Source: Proteobacteria bacterium DTSAM18
Lineage (GTDB): Bacteria > Myxococcota_A > UBA796 > GCA-2862545
Direction of reading: 5' to 3'
Length of the DNA stretch: 64,000 bases
Assembly (NCBI GenBank): GCA_028767165.1
Contig: JARACJ010000001.1
Span: 372,001 to 436,000 of the forward strand
The notes beneath the pieces were generated by a model. That model saw only the letters and a program-made list of their open reading frames with translations, had not been told where the DNA came from and made no database searches. A program made the translations under genes and the position numbers. Of the stretch, positions 32,501-40,974 are shown one piece after another. Numbering within the stretch: the stretch's first letter is position 1; each line of letters opens with the position of its first letter.

Positions 32501-32631
32501 GCGGGCAGACCGCCCGTGCCGTCGACCGCCTGCAGCTGCACGAGGCCGATGCGCTGCCCGCCCGAGCCTCCCTGGGGAGACTCCTGGGCGAGCGCGCCGC
32601 CGGCCAGCAGGGCGAGCCACAGACCCTTCAC
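29590..32631 (-). CDS. tamA: TamA/BamA-family outer-membrane assembly protein with long POTRA arm
   Basis: 1013 residues from a GTG that overlaps the tamB stop (GTGA) and gives a clean signal peptide (LWLALLAGGALAQ). The C-terminal 330 residues or so are an Omp85 barrel with the lid-lock motif FRMGGTGSIRGYRRD and a final beta signal ending GNLW. The N-terminal 650 residues are POTRA-like repeats, clearly more than the three of typical TamA and possibly more than BamA's five. Co-transcription with tamB supports a Tam role; BamA itself is presumably elsewhere. It inserts or exports outer-membrane proteins. Confidence 0.88.
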   Translation of the reverse strand: MKGLWLALLAGGALAQESPQGGSGGQRIGLVQLQAVDGTGGLPADDLLPLLTLEQGDVLDEEAVRTDILTLFRLGEFAAVEAHVDPLISFDAATGELITELQLTYLVQGAPKLVETHVQGPRHIRKLLQPALRPWEGEVFHPDHDTALLLADLQAELAEDGWREAKVDLSTTRAGARVRVDVVVQPGPRHVYDRIEFVGDLPVPERRLRMWARGHQVRPGAPASEANLRAAARDITGRLQQMGDKILSVHRGYNQATVVAAQRSTEAEGDTRPTRAVFTVSPGPRLTLDVKGKGFNGRGQVIRLLGLSQYTRLSERFLESAESRLLREEQRRGFLNAEVDVAAVPTPEGTELRVRVERDLPYRLGRMTFEGATAFSRRDLATVVIRSDEQLERRRLNRSALMNAPQALQDAYRAQGYPDASVMLADDFDAMLAAAVGNRGRFTPTFLINEGPQALLRRLTVSVEGDEQGVADHVAWATGELQELVGTPAVRAPVESVARLLEADLERDGWLDARVTVRTRLDRTGAFPVGEADMTIVTGDRVRLRALVVDGLRHTQRRVVMDNLGLQRGEPISPDALDQARARLYGLGIFSSVTWEILGDGPARDVIFSLTERKRWTFEFGGGLNTDQGIRLYNRIARRNLWGLGHRLDLQGQVGLDWFSDPEAPSWALNTALPEWRLSAAYKAKDFPFPGHAWTLYALLRERQQERAWALDKAGLSLQWEIPVAPTIVLIPTVGWDLRSLVRSDEGALIDGEPWELLEQADLGPCSFIFPDGCRPQETVGLRLVMDRRNDPIVPTGGFVLSTGATWSPGIGLNGADSRPQAQFLKAQASFTWYQPVGRTLLRFTGEGGVGWSYGGTLVPLEDRFRMGGTGSIRGYRRDAVGPQHANSQGTPEEPNYVATGGDSYGRLVTEWSIPLNLLGLKTLDDWAWAFFADGGNAWHTFIDDPDEVDPFGLPVLVGIGTGLRIATPVGPVQFDIATPTALWSRSVRRGDFTFTGQKVAPVTVHLTIGNLW

Positions 32632-35600
32632 CGTGCCTCCAGCGTGAAGGACAGGTCGAGGCCGAAGGCGCCCACGTCGCCGCGGTCGCGTACGCGCTGG
32701 AAGCTCGCCCACCAGGCGGCGATGCGCCAGATGTTGGAGAAGCGCCGCTCGAGCAGCACGATCTGGTCGTCACCGGACACCAGGGAGAACTCGGCCTTGA
32801 GCTCCACGTCGCCGAGGCGGCGGAAGCGCTTGGACAGCCGCAACCGCGGATCCGTGGTCCAGTCGTTGCGCAGGGTGCGGCCGGAGACGAACTCGATGCG
32901 GTCGATGGGCTGGCTGACGCCCCTGGCGCCGGTGAGCCCGGCGGTGGCGAACAGGTCGGAGAGGAACAGCTCGGCGAGGTTGCCGGCGATGGCGCTGGCG
33001 AGGGCGGTGGTGTCGCCCTCCTCGAGCAGCTCCTCGGGGGTGGCACCGAGCCAGAGCAGGGCGTTGATGTCGCCCTGGGGGAGCGCCGGGTCGGAGGAGG
33101 CGAAGGTGGTCCAGTTGGAGTACACCCCGCGCACCTCGTAGGTGATGTCGTACTGGGCGTCGCGGCCCTGCACGGTGGTCGACAGGTCGAAGTCGAGGAC
33201 CGGGTCCCAGGACCAGGGATCGCGGAACTCGATGCGGCCCCGCTCGATGAAGAAGGTGCGGTCCTGCAGGAAGGCGAGGCTGCCGGGACGGACCACCACG
33301 TCGCCGGTCATGCCCATGCGGGCGGTGTCGCCGATGAGGCGCAGGTCGGCCGAGGCGACGCCCTCGGCGACGTTGTTGTCGAGCAGGATGGTCTCGGGGG
33401 CGACGATGGCGATGTCGAAGTCGAACAGCCCCTCCTCGTCGCCGACGTCGGACTGCTGTGCCACGTCGCCGCGGAAGTCGAGCACGCTCCGCTCCCAGTC
33501 GATGCGGTCGGTGAAGGCCATGTCCTGCACCTGCACGAGTCCCGACAGCAGCAGGTTGTCCAGCGGGCCGCGCAGGCTCAGCGTGGCATCCCCGAAGGCG
33601 GTGGGGAGGAAGTCGACCCAGCGCACCGAGGTGTCCTGCACGGAGACGTCGAGATCCAGGCGGTCGGGCACGAAGCCGGTGGCCCACGCCGTGCCTCCGG
33701 CCGAGACGAGGCCGCCGCCGAAGCGGGCCTCGGCGGACTCGAGCAGGTAGCCTTCCGGGGAGGCCAGGGCCGACGCGGTGAGGTCGGTGAGCTCGAGCGG
33801 CAGGGCGCTGTGGGCGAGCAGGCCGTCGGAGACCTCCAGCTGGATCTCGGGGGCGAGCTCGGCGCCCCGGCCGACGGTCTCGGCACGAAAGCGCAGGTTG
33901 CCGTCGGCGCGGGTGACCCCGGGCACGACCATCGGCAGCCAGGATAGCGTGGTGTCGCCCTGGGCCTTGACGTACAGCCCCGAGGAGCCTCGCTCGAGCT
34001 CGGCGCGGATGAAGGTCTCCGATCCGGAGAGCAGCAGCTCGCCGGAGTCCCACCGCTCGGGGGTGCCCCACAGGGTCCAGGGGGCGTTCAGACGCAGTCC
34101 CATGGTGCCCCAGCGCAGGTCGGCGTCGTCGAGGCGCATCTGCAGGCTCGGACCGGTCTGCGTGCCCGCGAGGGTCATGGAGCCGCTGAGGGTCGCGGTC
34201 AGCGGCCGGTCGTCGGCGGCCCGTGGCAGGAGCAGGTGCGTCGGGAAGTCCTGGGCGGAGACCAGCATCCGGGGCTCGGTCTCGTCGTCCAGGGGCAGCA
34301 CGGCGTCGACCGAGAGGCGCTTGTCGAGGACCGTGGCGTCGAGGTGGATGCCGTCGGCGTCGGTGCGCCAGGTGGCGGCGGAGTCGGGCAGGTCCTGCAC
34401 ACCCCAGCGGGTGGAGGTGAGCCTCGCGCTGCCCTCGGGCTCGGGCTCGAACAGCGTGCCGCCGACGTGGGTGTTCGCCTCGATGTCGGCGACCAGGTTG
34501 AGGGGTACGTCCTGCAGGGTCTGCAGCCCCTCCAGGGTGAAGCCGGTGGTCTGTACGTCGAGGTCGAGGGCCCAGGCCGGACCCGCGGTGCCCGTGACGG
34601 TGACCGTCTCGCCGGAGGGATCGCGCCGGAGCCAGCCCTCCTGGAAGTACATCCGGCCCTTCTTCATGATGCCCCGGGCCCGGCCCTCCGTGAACGACTC
34701 CGGGCCGATGGAGACGTCACCGAGGCGCAGCTCGGCACCGCCGCTCATCGCATCCCAGGGCCCCTCGAGCTGGATCCGCGCGGCGCCCCAGCCCTCGATG
34801 GGCAGGGCGTCGGTGAAGATGCCCAGCATGTCCTCGAGGCGGCCCTCGTCGACGGTGACGTCCATCCGCAGCGGCAGGGCGTCGGTGAAGGTCATGCCGA
34901 AGTCGCCGCCGTACACGGTGACGCCCTTGCGGGCCTTCAGCTCCGTCAGGTCGAGGTTCTTCAGCCCCGTCCAGTGCAGGTTGGCCTGCATCTCGTCGGC
35001 CCAGGGGAAGCCGAGGGCGCCGAAGTCCCGGAAGTCGCCTGTGGCGTGGGCGGACAGCCTCGCGTAGGGGCCAGACAGGCGTCCGGTGAGGCGACCCGTG
35101 CCCTCCAGGCGGGCGCCGGCCAGGGGACGCAGCTCGGACAGATCGAGGTGGCGCATGTCGATGTCGACCACGAGGGGGCCCTCGGGACGGAAGGGCAGGG
35201 TGGCCACCACGGCGCCGCTGGAGCGCGGGGTGGTGAACCGGTCGACGTCGAGGGTGATCTGCGAGGTCTGCAGGTCGAGGATCCCCTGCAGGATGGCCCA
35301 GGGCAGGGTGAGGACCTCGTCGGAGCCCGGTGCGTTGAGGGGACCGGAGGTGGTGGTCAGATCGATGAGGGCCAGCTCGAAGGGGCCGGTGAGCTCCAGG
35401 TCGTCCAGCGGGCCGGTGAGGTGCACCTCGGCATCGGCCAGGAAGTCGATCCAGGGGTCGTCGGAGGTGTCGACCTGCTCGAAGATGCGGTGCAGCGACA
35501 GGCTCTGCGCGATCACCGTGGACCGGACCACCCGGCCGGCCTCCAGATCGACCTCGCCCTGCAGGGAGACGGTGCCGTCGCCCCACTGCCAGGTGGTGGG

Positions 35601-36485
35601 CTGCAGGCGCAGGGTGCTTCCCTCGACCAGGGCCTCCGCCTGCAGATCGCCGAACTGGTAGGAGATCTCCCGGTCGGCGCGCTCGGAGAAGACGTGCAGC
35701 CACAGGTCGTCGGCCTGCAGCTGGATCGCCTGCAGCGGCGGCTCGCCCGGGCTGAGATCGTGGTCCACGGACACGCTGCCCCGCAGGCGGGGGCCGAGCA
35801 GATCGTCGAACCACTGCAGGTCCGCCTGCAGGCTGCTGGTGGCCTCCACGCCCTCCATCGGCCACCAGGAGCCGGTGCTGGCGAGAGCGACACCCTGGTC
35901 GGTGAGCTTGACCTCCTCCCAGAGCACGCCGCGGCGGTTCACCTCGAGCTGGCCGAACAGGTCGAGCTCCCGGTGGGCGTCTCCCTGATCGAACGAGAGC
36001 GTGCCCCGCAGGGCGCCGCGGGGATCGAGGTGGTCGATGGCGAGGGTGGCGGACCGCTGGGGCTGGCGGACGGTGAGGGAGACGTCGTCGAGGATCACGC
36101 CCTCGATGGGCAGCCGGCTGAGGGGCTCGCCGCTGCCCTCGGGAAGGTCGAGATCCTGCAGCGCGGCCAGCGAACCGTCCTCGTTCAGGGGGATCTCGAC
36201 GGACAGGCCCTGCACCCGCACCCGGCCCGCGGCGATGCGTCCCTGATCCCAGGTGAGGGGGACCCGGGCCTGCTCGAGGTGGGCGAGCTGCAGGCCGTCG
36301 CTGTGGCGGCGCAGCGTGACGTCGCGGACCTGCAGGCCCGGCGGCCACAGGCGCAGCTCGGCGTCGCCGACGACGAGCTCCTCGCCGAGCATGTCGCTCG
36401 CCTGCTCCTGCAGGGTGTGCAGGTACCGCGCCTTGGTGGTCGTCACGGTCGGCCGGATCAGGGCGACACCCATCACCAGCGCCAC
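32628..36485 (-). CDS. tamB: TamB-like translocation/assembly and lipid-transport protein
   Basis: 1285 residues as called from GTG 36485. The N-terminus has AsmA-like features, then a very long beta-helical run with repeated amphipathic strands, and a C-terminal DUF490/TamB region ending ELKAEFSLVSGDDQIVLLERRF. TamB-like proteins bridge the inner and outer membranes and move phospholipids or assist barrel insertion with TamA. The frame stays open upstream: a CTG at 36539, with GGGAG six bases before it, would add RRNRRLLIVVALVMGV, which completes a normal inner-membrane anchor. That start may be the true one. Confidence 0.9.
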   Translation of the reverse strand: MALVMGVALIRPTVTTTKARYLHTLQEQASDMLGEELVVGDAELRLWPPGLQVRDVTLRRHSDGLQLAHLEQARVPLTWDQGRIAAGRVRVQGLSVEIPLNEDGSLAALQDLDLPEGSGEPLSRLPIEGVILDDVSLTVRQPQRSATLAIDHLDPRGALRGTLSFDQGDAHRELDLFGQLEVNRRGVLWEEVKLTDQGVALASTGSWWPMEGVEATSSLQADLQWFDDLLGPRLRGSVSVDHDLSPGEPPLQAIQLQADDLWLHVFSERADREISYQFGDLQAEALVEGSTLRLQPTTWQWGDGTVSLQGEVDLEAGRVVRSTVIAQSLSLHRIFEQVDTSDDPWIDFLADAEVHLTGPLDDLELTGPFELALIDLTTTSGPLNAPGSDEVLTLPWAILQGILDLQTSQITLDVDRFTTPRSSGAVVATLPFRPEGPLVVDIDMRHLDLSELRPLAGARLEGTGRLTGRLSGPYARLSAHATGDFRDFGALGFPWADEMQANLHWTGLKNLDLTELKARKGVTVYGGDFGMTFTDALPLRMDVTVDEGRLEDMLGIFTDALPIEGWGAARIQLEGPWDAMSGGAELRLGDVSIGPESFTEGRARGIMKKGRMYFQEGWLRRDPSGETVTVTGTAGPAWALDLDVQTTGFTLEGLQTLQDVPLNLVADIEANTHVGGTLFEPEPEGSARLTSTRWGVQDLPDSAATWRTDADGIHLDATVLDKRLSVDAVLPLDDETEPRMLVSAQDFPTHLLLPRAADDRPLTATLSGSMTLAGTQTGPSLQMRLDDADLRWGTMGLRLNAPWTLWGTPERWDSGELLLSGSETFIRAELERGSSGLYVKAQGDTTLSWLPMVVPGVTRADGNLRFRAETVGRGAELAPEIQLEVSDGLLAHSALPLELTDLTASALASPEGYLLESAEARFGGGLVSAGGTAWATGFVPDRLDLDVSVQDTSVRWVDFLPTAFGDATLSLRGPLDNLLLSGLVQVQDMAFTDRIDWERSVLDFRGDVAQQSDVGDEEGLFDFDIAIVAPETILLDNNVAEGVASADLRLIGDTARMGMTGDVVVRPGSLAFLQDRTFFIERGRIEFRDPWSWDPVLDFDLSTTVQGRDAQYDITYEVRGVYSNWTTFASSDPALPQGDINALLWLGATPEELLEEGDTTALASAIAGNLAELFLSDLFATAGLTGARGVSQPIDRIEFVSGRTLRNDWTTDPRLRLSKRFRRLGDVELKAEFSLVSGDDQIVLLERRFSNIWRIAAWWASFQRVRDRGDVGAFGLDLSFTLEAR

Positions 36486-36670
36486 GACGATGAGCAGGCG
36501 TCGGTTGCGACGTGGTGCTGGTGCCTCGGACTCGGTCAGGGGGGACTCCCGCGGGGGTTCGTCAGGCGCAGTCTACCCGACCCAGGTACCGCAGACTGCG
36601 GTGGTTCACGAGGGTCCGGATCGAATCAGCCCGGCGCTGTCTGCTGGCAGACAGGCCGGGCTGTGATGGA

Positions 36671-36743
36671 AGCGGACGACGAGACTCGAACTCGCGACCC
36701 CGAGCTTGGGAAGCTCGTGCTCTACCAACTGAGCTACACCCGC
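36671..36743 (-). tRNA. tRNA-Gly (anticodon CCC)
   Basis: The minus strand folds as a cloverleaf. The acceptor stem GCGGGTG pairs with CGTCCGC (two G-U pairs) and the discriminator is T, as usual for bacterial tRNA-Gly. The D stem is GCTC/GAGC, the anticodon loop TTCCCAA lies in a CGAGC/GCTCG stem, and the T arm is GCGAG/CTCGT. No CCA is encoded. It lies between tolB and tamB on the same strand. Confidence 0.94.
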
Positions 36744-36794
36744 GTAGGTCCGGCCATGGTAACGGATTCGATGGCGGCGGAAAAGCCGTTGTGT

Positions 36795-38102
36795 CTACCG
36801 TGCGCGCCAGTCGGGCTGGTACCAGCCTCCACCGCTGGTGATGGGCACCTGGTGCTGGCCGTTGGCGGTGGAGATCCACAGGTTGCTGGCGCCGCCCCGG
36901 TTGGAGCTGAACACGAGGTACTGGCCGTCGGGGGACCAGGTGGGGTCTTCGTTGTGGCCCTGATCCTGGGTCACGCGCACCATGCCGGAGCCGTCGACGC
37001 GGACGGTGAGGATGTCGTAGGAGCCGGTGCGGCTCACGAAGGCCAGGCGCTCGCCGTCCGGGGAGAAGACCGGGTCGGTGAAGAAGCCGGCGAAGCGGGT
37101 GACCCGCTGGGGGGTGCCGCCGTTGACGTCGACCACGAAGATGTGGGAGTTGCCCGAGCGCTCCGAGCTGAAGGCCAGCTTGCGGCCGTCCGGGGACCAG
37201 GTGGGGGAGACGTCGATGCCGCCGCCGGTGGTGATCCGCCGGATGACCTTGCCGGTGGAGGCGTCGACGATCCAGATGTCGGAGTCGCCGCCGTGGGAGC
37301 GGGCCAGGGCCAGCTTGGAGCCGTCGGGGGACCAGGCGGGGGAGATGTTGACGCCGGGCTGGTTGGAGACGACCCGGACCTCACCGGTGCGCAGGTCCTT
37401 CACGTACAGGTCGGGGTTGCCGCGGCGGTAGGAGGTGAAGGCCACCTTGTGGCCGTCGGGGGAGAACGCCGGCGACAGGTTGATGGAGCCGTTGCGGGTG
37501 ACGGCGCGCATGCCCCGGCCGTCGAGGCCCACCAGCGTGATCTCCTTGCCCGACTTGCTGGCGCGGGACGCCACGAGGACGCCCTCGAAGAAGCCCTCCT
37601 GGCCCACCAGCGCCTGCAGGGCCGCGCTCGCGAGGGCGTGGCCGAGGGCGGTGCCGCGGCCGGCGTCGACCCGGAACCGCCGGGCCGACAGCAGGCGACC
37701 GCCGAAGACGTCGTGGACGTAGACCTCGCCGCACAGCTTGCTCGCATCGCCGCACGCGGGATCGCCCTTGGCGAGCAGGCGGGTCTTCACCAGCGCGGAC
37801 GATCCGAGCACGGACCAGTCCTCGTAGTTGAAGTCGCCCGGACGCATGCCGCCGGCGCGATCGATGAAGGCCGCCGGATCGGTGAGGGCGAAGTAGCCGG
37901 TCATGTCGAGGTCGCGCTTGAGCACGCGCCAGACCTCGTCGGCATCCTGGGAGGACCCGCCGTGGGTTCGGGGGACGGCCAGGCTGACCTCCTGGGCGCC
38001 GGCGACGCGGACCTCGAAGCCCGCGGTCTGCGCGGAGGCCTCGGGGGCGACGAAGGGGGACAGGACGAGCAGACCGAGGCTCAGCAGCGATGCACGCAAC
38101 AT
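36795..38102 (-). CDS. tolB: Tol-Pal system translocation protein TolB
   Basis: 435 residues from the ATG at 38102, giving a signal peptide ending EASAQT; the upstream in-frame start would spoil it. Residues to about 150 are the TolB N-terminal domain (DLDMTGYFALTDPAAFID). The rest is a six-bladed beta-propeller of WD-like repeats with SPAFSPDGHKVAFTS, SPAWSPDGSKLALA, SPTWSPDGRKLAFSS, DPVFSPDGERLAFVS and DPTWSPDGQYLVFSS. Periplasmic; binds Pal and links it to TolA. Last gene of the tolQ-tolR-tolA-tolB run; no pal gene follows. Confidence 0.96.
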   Translation of the reverse strand: MLRASLLSLGLLVLSPFVAPEASAQTAGFEVRVAGAQEVSLAVPRTHGGSSQDADEVWRVLKRDLDMTGYFALTDPAAFIDRAGGMRPGDFNYEDWSVLGSSALVKTRLLAKGDPACGDASKLCGEVYVHDVFGGRLLSARRFRVDAGRGTALGHALASAALQALVGQEGFFEGVLVASRASKSGKEITLVGLDGRGMRAVTRNGSINLSPAFSPDGHKVAFTSYRRGNPDLYVKDLRTGEVRVVSNQPGVNISPAWSPDGSKLALARSHGGDSDIWIVDASTGKVIRRITTGGGIDVSPTWSPDGRKLAFSSERSGNSHIFVVDVNGGTPQRVTRFAGFFTDPVFSPDGERLAFVSRTGSYDILTVRVDGSGMVRVTQDQGHNEDPTWSPDGQYLVFSSNRGGASNLWISTANGQHQVPITSGGGWYQPDWRAR

Positions 38103-38202
38103 GGGGACCTTCCATTCCAGGCGGCGAAGGTGGGGGACCGCATTCTGCCCACGATGGGCGGCTGCGTTCAAGGAACCCGCCCAGCAGGGGGTTGTTCCGG
38201 GA

Positions 38203-38994
38203 TCAATTGTCGTCGAAGCGGATGGCGATGCCCGCGGAGAGTCGTTCCACCAGGTGCTCTGCGGGCAGGGGCACCTTCTTGATGCGTTCCGCGGCCACCT
38301 CGGCGGCGCGGTCCCAGGAGGGGTTGCCGCTGGAGTCGGACACCTTCACGCTCTTCACGGTGCCGTCGGAGGCCACCGTGATGTAGACGCGGGTGGACAG
38401 GCCCTGGCCCCGGAGCGCCGGCAGGGGCTGGAACTCCTTGTGGAACAGCGCCTCGAGCTGCTTGATGTAGGCCGCGTAGGCCGGGTCGCCGTCCGGACTG
38501 CCGCCCAGGGAGCTGCCTGCGGTGACGTCCGGGTCTCCATCGGGGGAGGTGGCGTCGCGGTCCTGGGCGCCCTCGGGCACGGTGAGGTCGTTGAGCAGGT
38601 CGTTCATCAGCGCCGAGTTGTCCGGTGGCGTGGTGGGCTCGACCGGCTCGGGCTGCTCCACCTCGGGCTGGGGCGGGGCCTCGGGCTCGGGCATCACGTT
38701 GGGGGCCGGAGGGGTCTCCGGCGTGGGCTTGGCCTCGGGCACCGGTTCGGCGGGCTTGGGCGGCGCGGCCTTGGGGGCGCGGGTGGCCCGCGTGGGCAGG
38801 TGATCGGACTTGGGCAGGGAGACGAGGCCCACCTCGATCACGTCGTCGGGGGCGAACATGGGCTCGGCGTTCGGGCGCAGGTCGAGGTTGCCCGCCAGGA
38901 TCAACCCGGCGAACAGGACCACGTGCAGGAGCAGGGAGATGCCCAGCCACTTTCCGAGCTTGTCCTGCCCGGTCTGCTCGAGCAGGCTGCTCAT
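38203..38994 (-). CDS. tolA: TolA/TonB-family energy-transducing protein
   Basis: 263 residues. An N-terminal membrane anchor (WLGISLLLHVVLFAGLILAG, with the conserved SxxxH face) is followed by a Pro/Glu-rich rigid arm (about 65-125) and a C-terminal TonB-type domain (YAAYIKQLEALFHKEFQ, STRVYITVASDGTVKSVKVSDSSGNPSWDRAAEVAAERI). Its context between tolR and tolB makes it the functional TolA, although the C-terminal domain reads more like TonB. It spans the periplasm and uses the proton motive force. ATGA overlap with tolR. Confidence 0.88.
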   Translation of the reverse strand: MSSLLEQTGQDKLGKWLGISLLLHVVLFAGLILAGNLDLRPNAEPMFAPDDVIEVGLVSLPKSDHLPTRATRAPKAAPPKPAEPVPEAKPTPETPPAPNVMPEPEAPPQPEVEQPEPVEPTTPPDNSALMNDLLNDLTVPEGAQDRDATSPDGDPDVTAGSSLGGSPDGDPAYAAYIKQLEALFHKEFQPLPALRGQGLSTRVYITVASDGTVKSVKVSDSSGNPSWDRAAEVAAERIKKVPLPAEHLVERLSAGIAIRFDDN

Positions 38995-39434
38995 CTGCTG
39001 CCGTCCGCGACGGGCTCGCCACCGGGCTCGAACACCAGGCCCACCTTGGGCATGCCGGCGCGGCGGGCGATGCCGAGCAGGGAGGCGACCTCACGGTAGG
39101 GGACGTCGCCGTCGGCCCGCAGGAACACGTGGGCGTCGGGGTTGGCCTTGGCGATGGCCGCCAGGCGCGCGGGGAGCTCGGTGGGCTCCTGCAGGTTCTC
39201 TCCGATCCACACCCGGTTGGTCTTGTCGATGGTGAGGATGAGCTGCTCGGCGTCGTCGTCCTCCATCAGGGGAGGGGCGTCGGACGGCGGCAGATCGATC
39301 TCCACGCCGGCGTCGTTCATCATCGGTGCCGTGACCATGAAGATGATCAGCAGCACGAGCATGACGTCGACCATCGGGGTGACGTTGATCTCGGCGATGG
39401 CTCCGCCCTTGGAGCCTCCACTGGACATTCCCAT
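38991..39434 (-). CDS. tolR: TolR/ExbD-family proton-channel subunit
   Basis: 147 residues. One transmembrane helix (INVTPMVDVMLVLLIIFMVTAPMM) has the essential proton-carrying D23. A periplasmic dimer domain follows (LILTIDKTNRVWIGE, LRADGDVPYREVASLLGIARRAGMPKVGLVFEPG). It works with TolQ as a proton-driven motor. The stop overlaps the tolA start, and its start follows the tolQ stop by 10 bp. Confidence 0.95.
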   Translation of the reverse strand: MGMSSGGSKGGAIAEINVTPMVDVMLVLLIIFMVTAPMMNDAGVEIDLPPSDAPPLMEDDDAEQLILTIDKTNRVWIGENLQEPTELPARLAAIAKANPDAHVFLRADGDVPYREVASLLGIARRAGMPKVGLVFEPGGEPVADGSR

Positions 39435-39444
39435 CGAGGACCCC

Positions 39445-40140
39445 TCAGGCCGCGCGGCGACGGATCAGGTTCAGGAAGTCGCTCGAGAAGTTCTCCATCT
39501 CGGTGTCGAGGACGTCGAGGCGGGCGCTGAACCAGTTGTAGGCCATGACCGCGGGGATGGCGGCCACGAGGCCGACGGCGGTGGCGATGAGCGCGTGGGC
39601 GATGTCGGGGCCGACCACCTGCAGGGTGGCCTTGGCGCCGGGACCGCCGAGCTTGAGGAACGCTTGCAGGATGCCCCACACGGTGCCGAACAGGCCGATG
39701 AAGGGCGCGGCGGACGCGGTGGTGGCCAGCAGGGGGATCCAGGCCATCAGCTTGGTGTGCTCGGTGGCCTGGGCGCGGCGGAGGGCGCGGGACAGGTTGA
39801 GATCCGGATCCTGGGCGGCGCCGCCCTTCTGGATGCGCACCAGCTCCTTGTAGCCGGACTTGAACACCATCGCGACGGGGCTGGCGGCGTGCTCGTCGAC
39901 CGAGCTGTACACCTGATCGAGGCGCTTGGCCTGCCAGAAGGCGTCGAGGAAGGCGCTGGAGGCCTGCTCGGCCTCGCGCAGACGCATGGCCTTGCGGGCG
40001 ATGACGGCCCAGCACATCACGCTCATCACGATGAGGACGAGCAGCACGAGCTGCACGATGATGTCGGCGCCGAGCATGATCTCGAGCATGGAGGGGGCGT
40101 CGGAACCGCTCTGGGTGGCGGCGAGGTAGACTTCGGACAC
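39445..40140 (-). CDS. tolQ: TolQ/ExbB-family proton-channel subunit
   Basis: 231 residues from a GTG at 40140 (VSEVYLAATQSG); an ATG 18 codons later (MLEIMLGADIIV) is an alternative, and longer upstream frames are not TolQ-like. Three transmembrane segments: IIVQLVLLVLIVMSVMCWAVIA, IPLLATTASAAPFIGLFGTVWGILQAF (conserved GLFGTVWG) and IAHALIATAVGLVAAIPAVMAYNWF. It forms a pentamer around TolR. First gene of the leftward tol operon. Confidence 0.95.
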   Translation of the reverse strand: MSEVYLAATQSGSDAPSMLEIMLGADIIVQLVLLVLIVMSVMCWAVIARKAMRLREAEQASSAFLDAFWQAKRLDQVYSSVDEHAASPVAMVFKSGYKELVRIQKGGAAQDPDLNLSRALRRAQATEHTKLMAWIPLLATTASAAPFIGLFGTVWGILQAFLKLGGPGAKATLQVVGPDIAHALIATAVGLVAAIPAVMAYNWFSARLDVLDTEMENFSSDFLNLIRRRAA

Positions 40141-40278
40141 GGAATCCAAGGCAGTCTCCGGGGAGGGGCGTCGTGGCGAGGCTAACGCCTGTGTAGGGGG
40201 TGCGTCTATGGCCGGACGGGATGCGCTCGCGATATGTCGTTGGGACGGACGTGGCTCACAGGTGGAGGAACACGGCGG

Positions 40279-40974
40279 ATGGCGGAACCGATCCCCTGGC
40301 TCGCGGGATGGATGAAGCGGCTCGACGAAGATTCGCTGTCCGTGCTCTATCGACGCTTCGGTGTCCGACGTGATCGCATCCTGCAGCGCTGGAGAGGCCT
40401 CGGACTGTGGCCCACGCGGGGTGAGCCGAGCTTCGAGGATCGCAATTTCCTCGCCCACCGGCTCGTCACCCGCGCCGCCTCCAACGGGGGCTTCGTGGGT
40501 GGCGTCACGGGCGCGGGCGGCCTCGTCACCATCCCCCTCGAGGGCAGCCTGTTCGTCGTCCGTGTGCTGCGGCTGGCCCAGGAGCTCGCCGTGGCGTGGG
40601 GCTTCGACCCCCACGACGACCGGGGCCGGGTGGTGGTGGCCCGCGCCCTCGCCGACGGCTTCGGGGTGGAGCTGCCCCCCCAGGGCACCCTCGGCATGAC
40701 CGTGCGGCAGCTGTGGGAGTCCCTGTGGCGCCGGGCCGAGGTGAAGAGCCTGGCCGGCCCGGTGGCCTCGGCGGTCGTGCAGTCCGCCGGACGTCTCGGC
40801 GGCTACAAGGTCCGCCGTCTGCTGCCCGTGCTCGGGGTGGGCACCGGGGCCACCGCCCACTTCCAGGGCATCTCGGCGGTCGGACAGCGGATGTCCGAGA
40901 GCCTCAAGCGGGAGGCGAGGGCCCAGGGACTCGATAGGGGAGAAGGCATCACCGATGCATGGATCGTGGAGTGA
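40279..40974 (+). CDS. EcsC-like protein
   Basis: 231 residues from the ATG with GGAGG ten bases upstream. The centre ASNGGFVGGVTGAGGLVTIPLEGSLFVVRVLRLAQELAVAWGFDP matches the glycine-rich, weakly hydrophobic helix pair and the following (I/L)QE-(A/V)-(Y/W)G(F/Y)D of EcsC-family proteins. The rest is basic and helical. Membrane association is likely but no strong transmembrane span is present. EcsC function is poorly known. Its last 16 bp overlap the FAN1-like gene, so the two are co-expressed. Confidence 0.6.
   Translation: MAEPIPWLAGWMKRLDEDSLSVLYRRFGVRRDRILQRWRGLGLWPTRGEPSFEDRNFLAHRLVTRAASNGGFVGGVTGAGGLVTIPLEGSLFVVRVLRLAQELAVAWGFDPHDDRGRVVVARALADGFGVELPPQGTLGMTVRQLWESLWRRAEVKSLAGPVASAVVQSAGRLGGYKVRRLLPVLGVGTGATAHFQGISAVGQRMSESLKREARAQGLDRGEGITDAWIVE

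Noticed and set aside
39445-40860. Longer TolQ reaching back to 40860
   Set aside because: The extra part is antisense to the EcsC-like gene and has no membrane or TolQ features.
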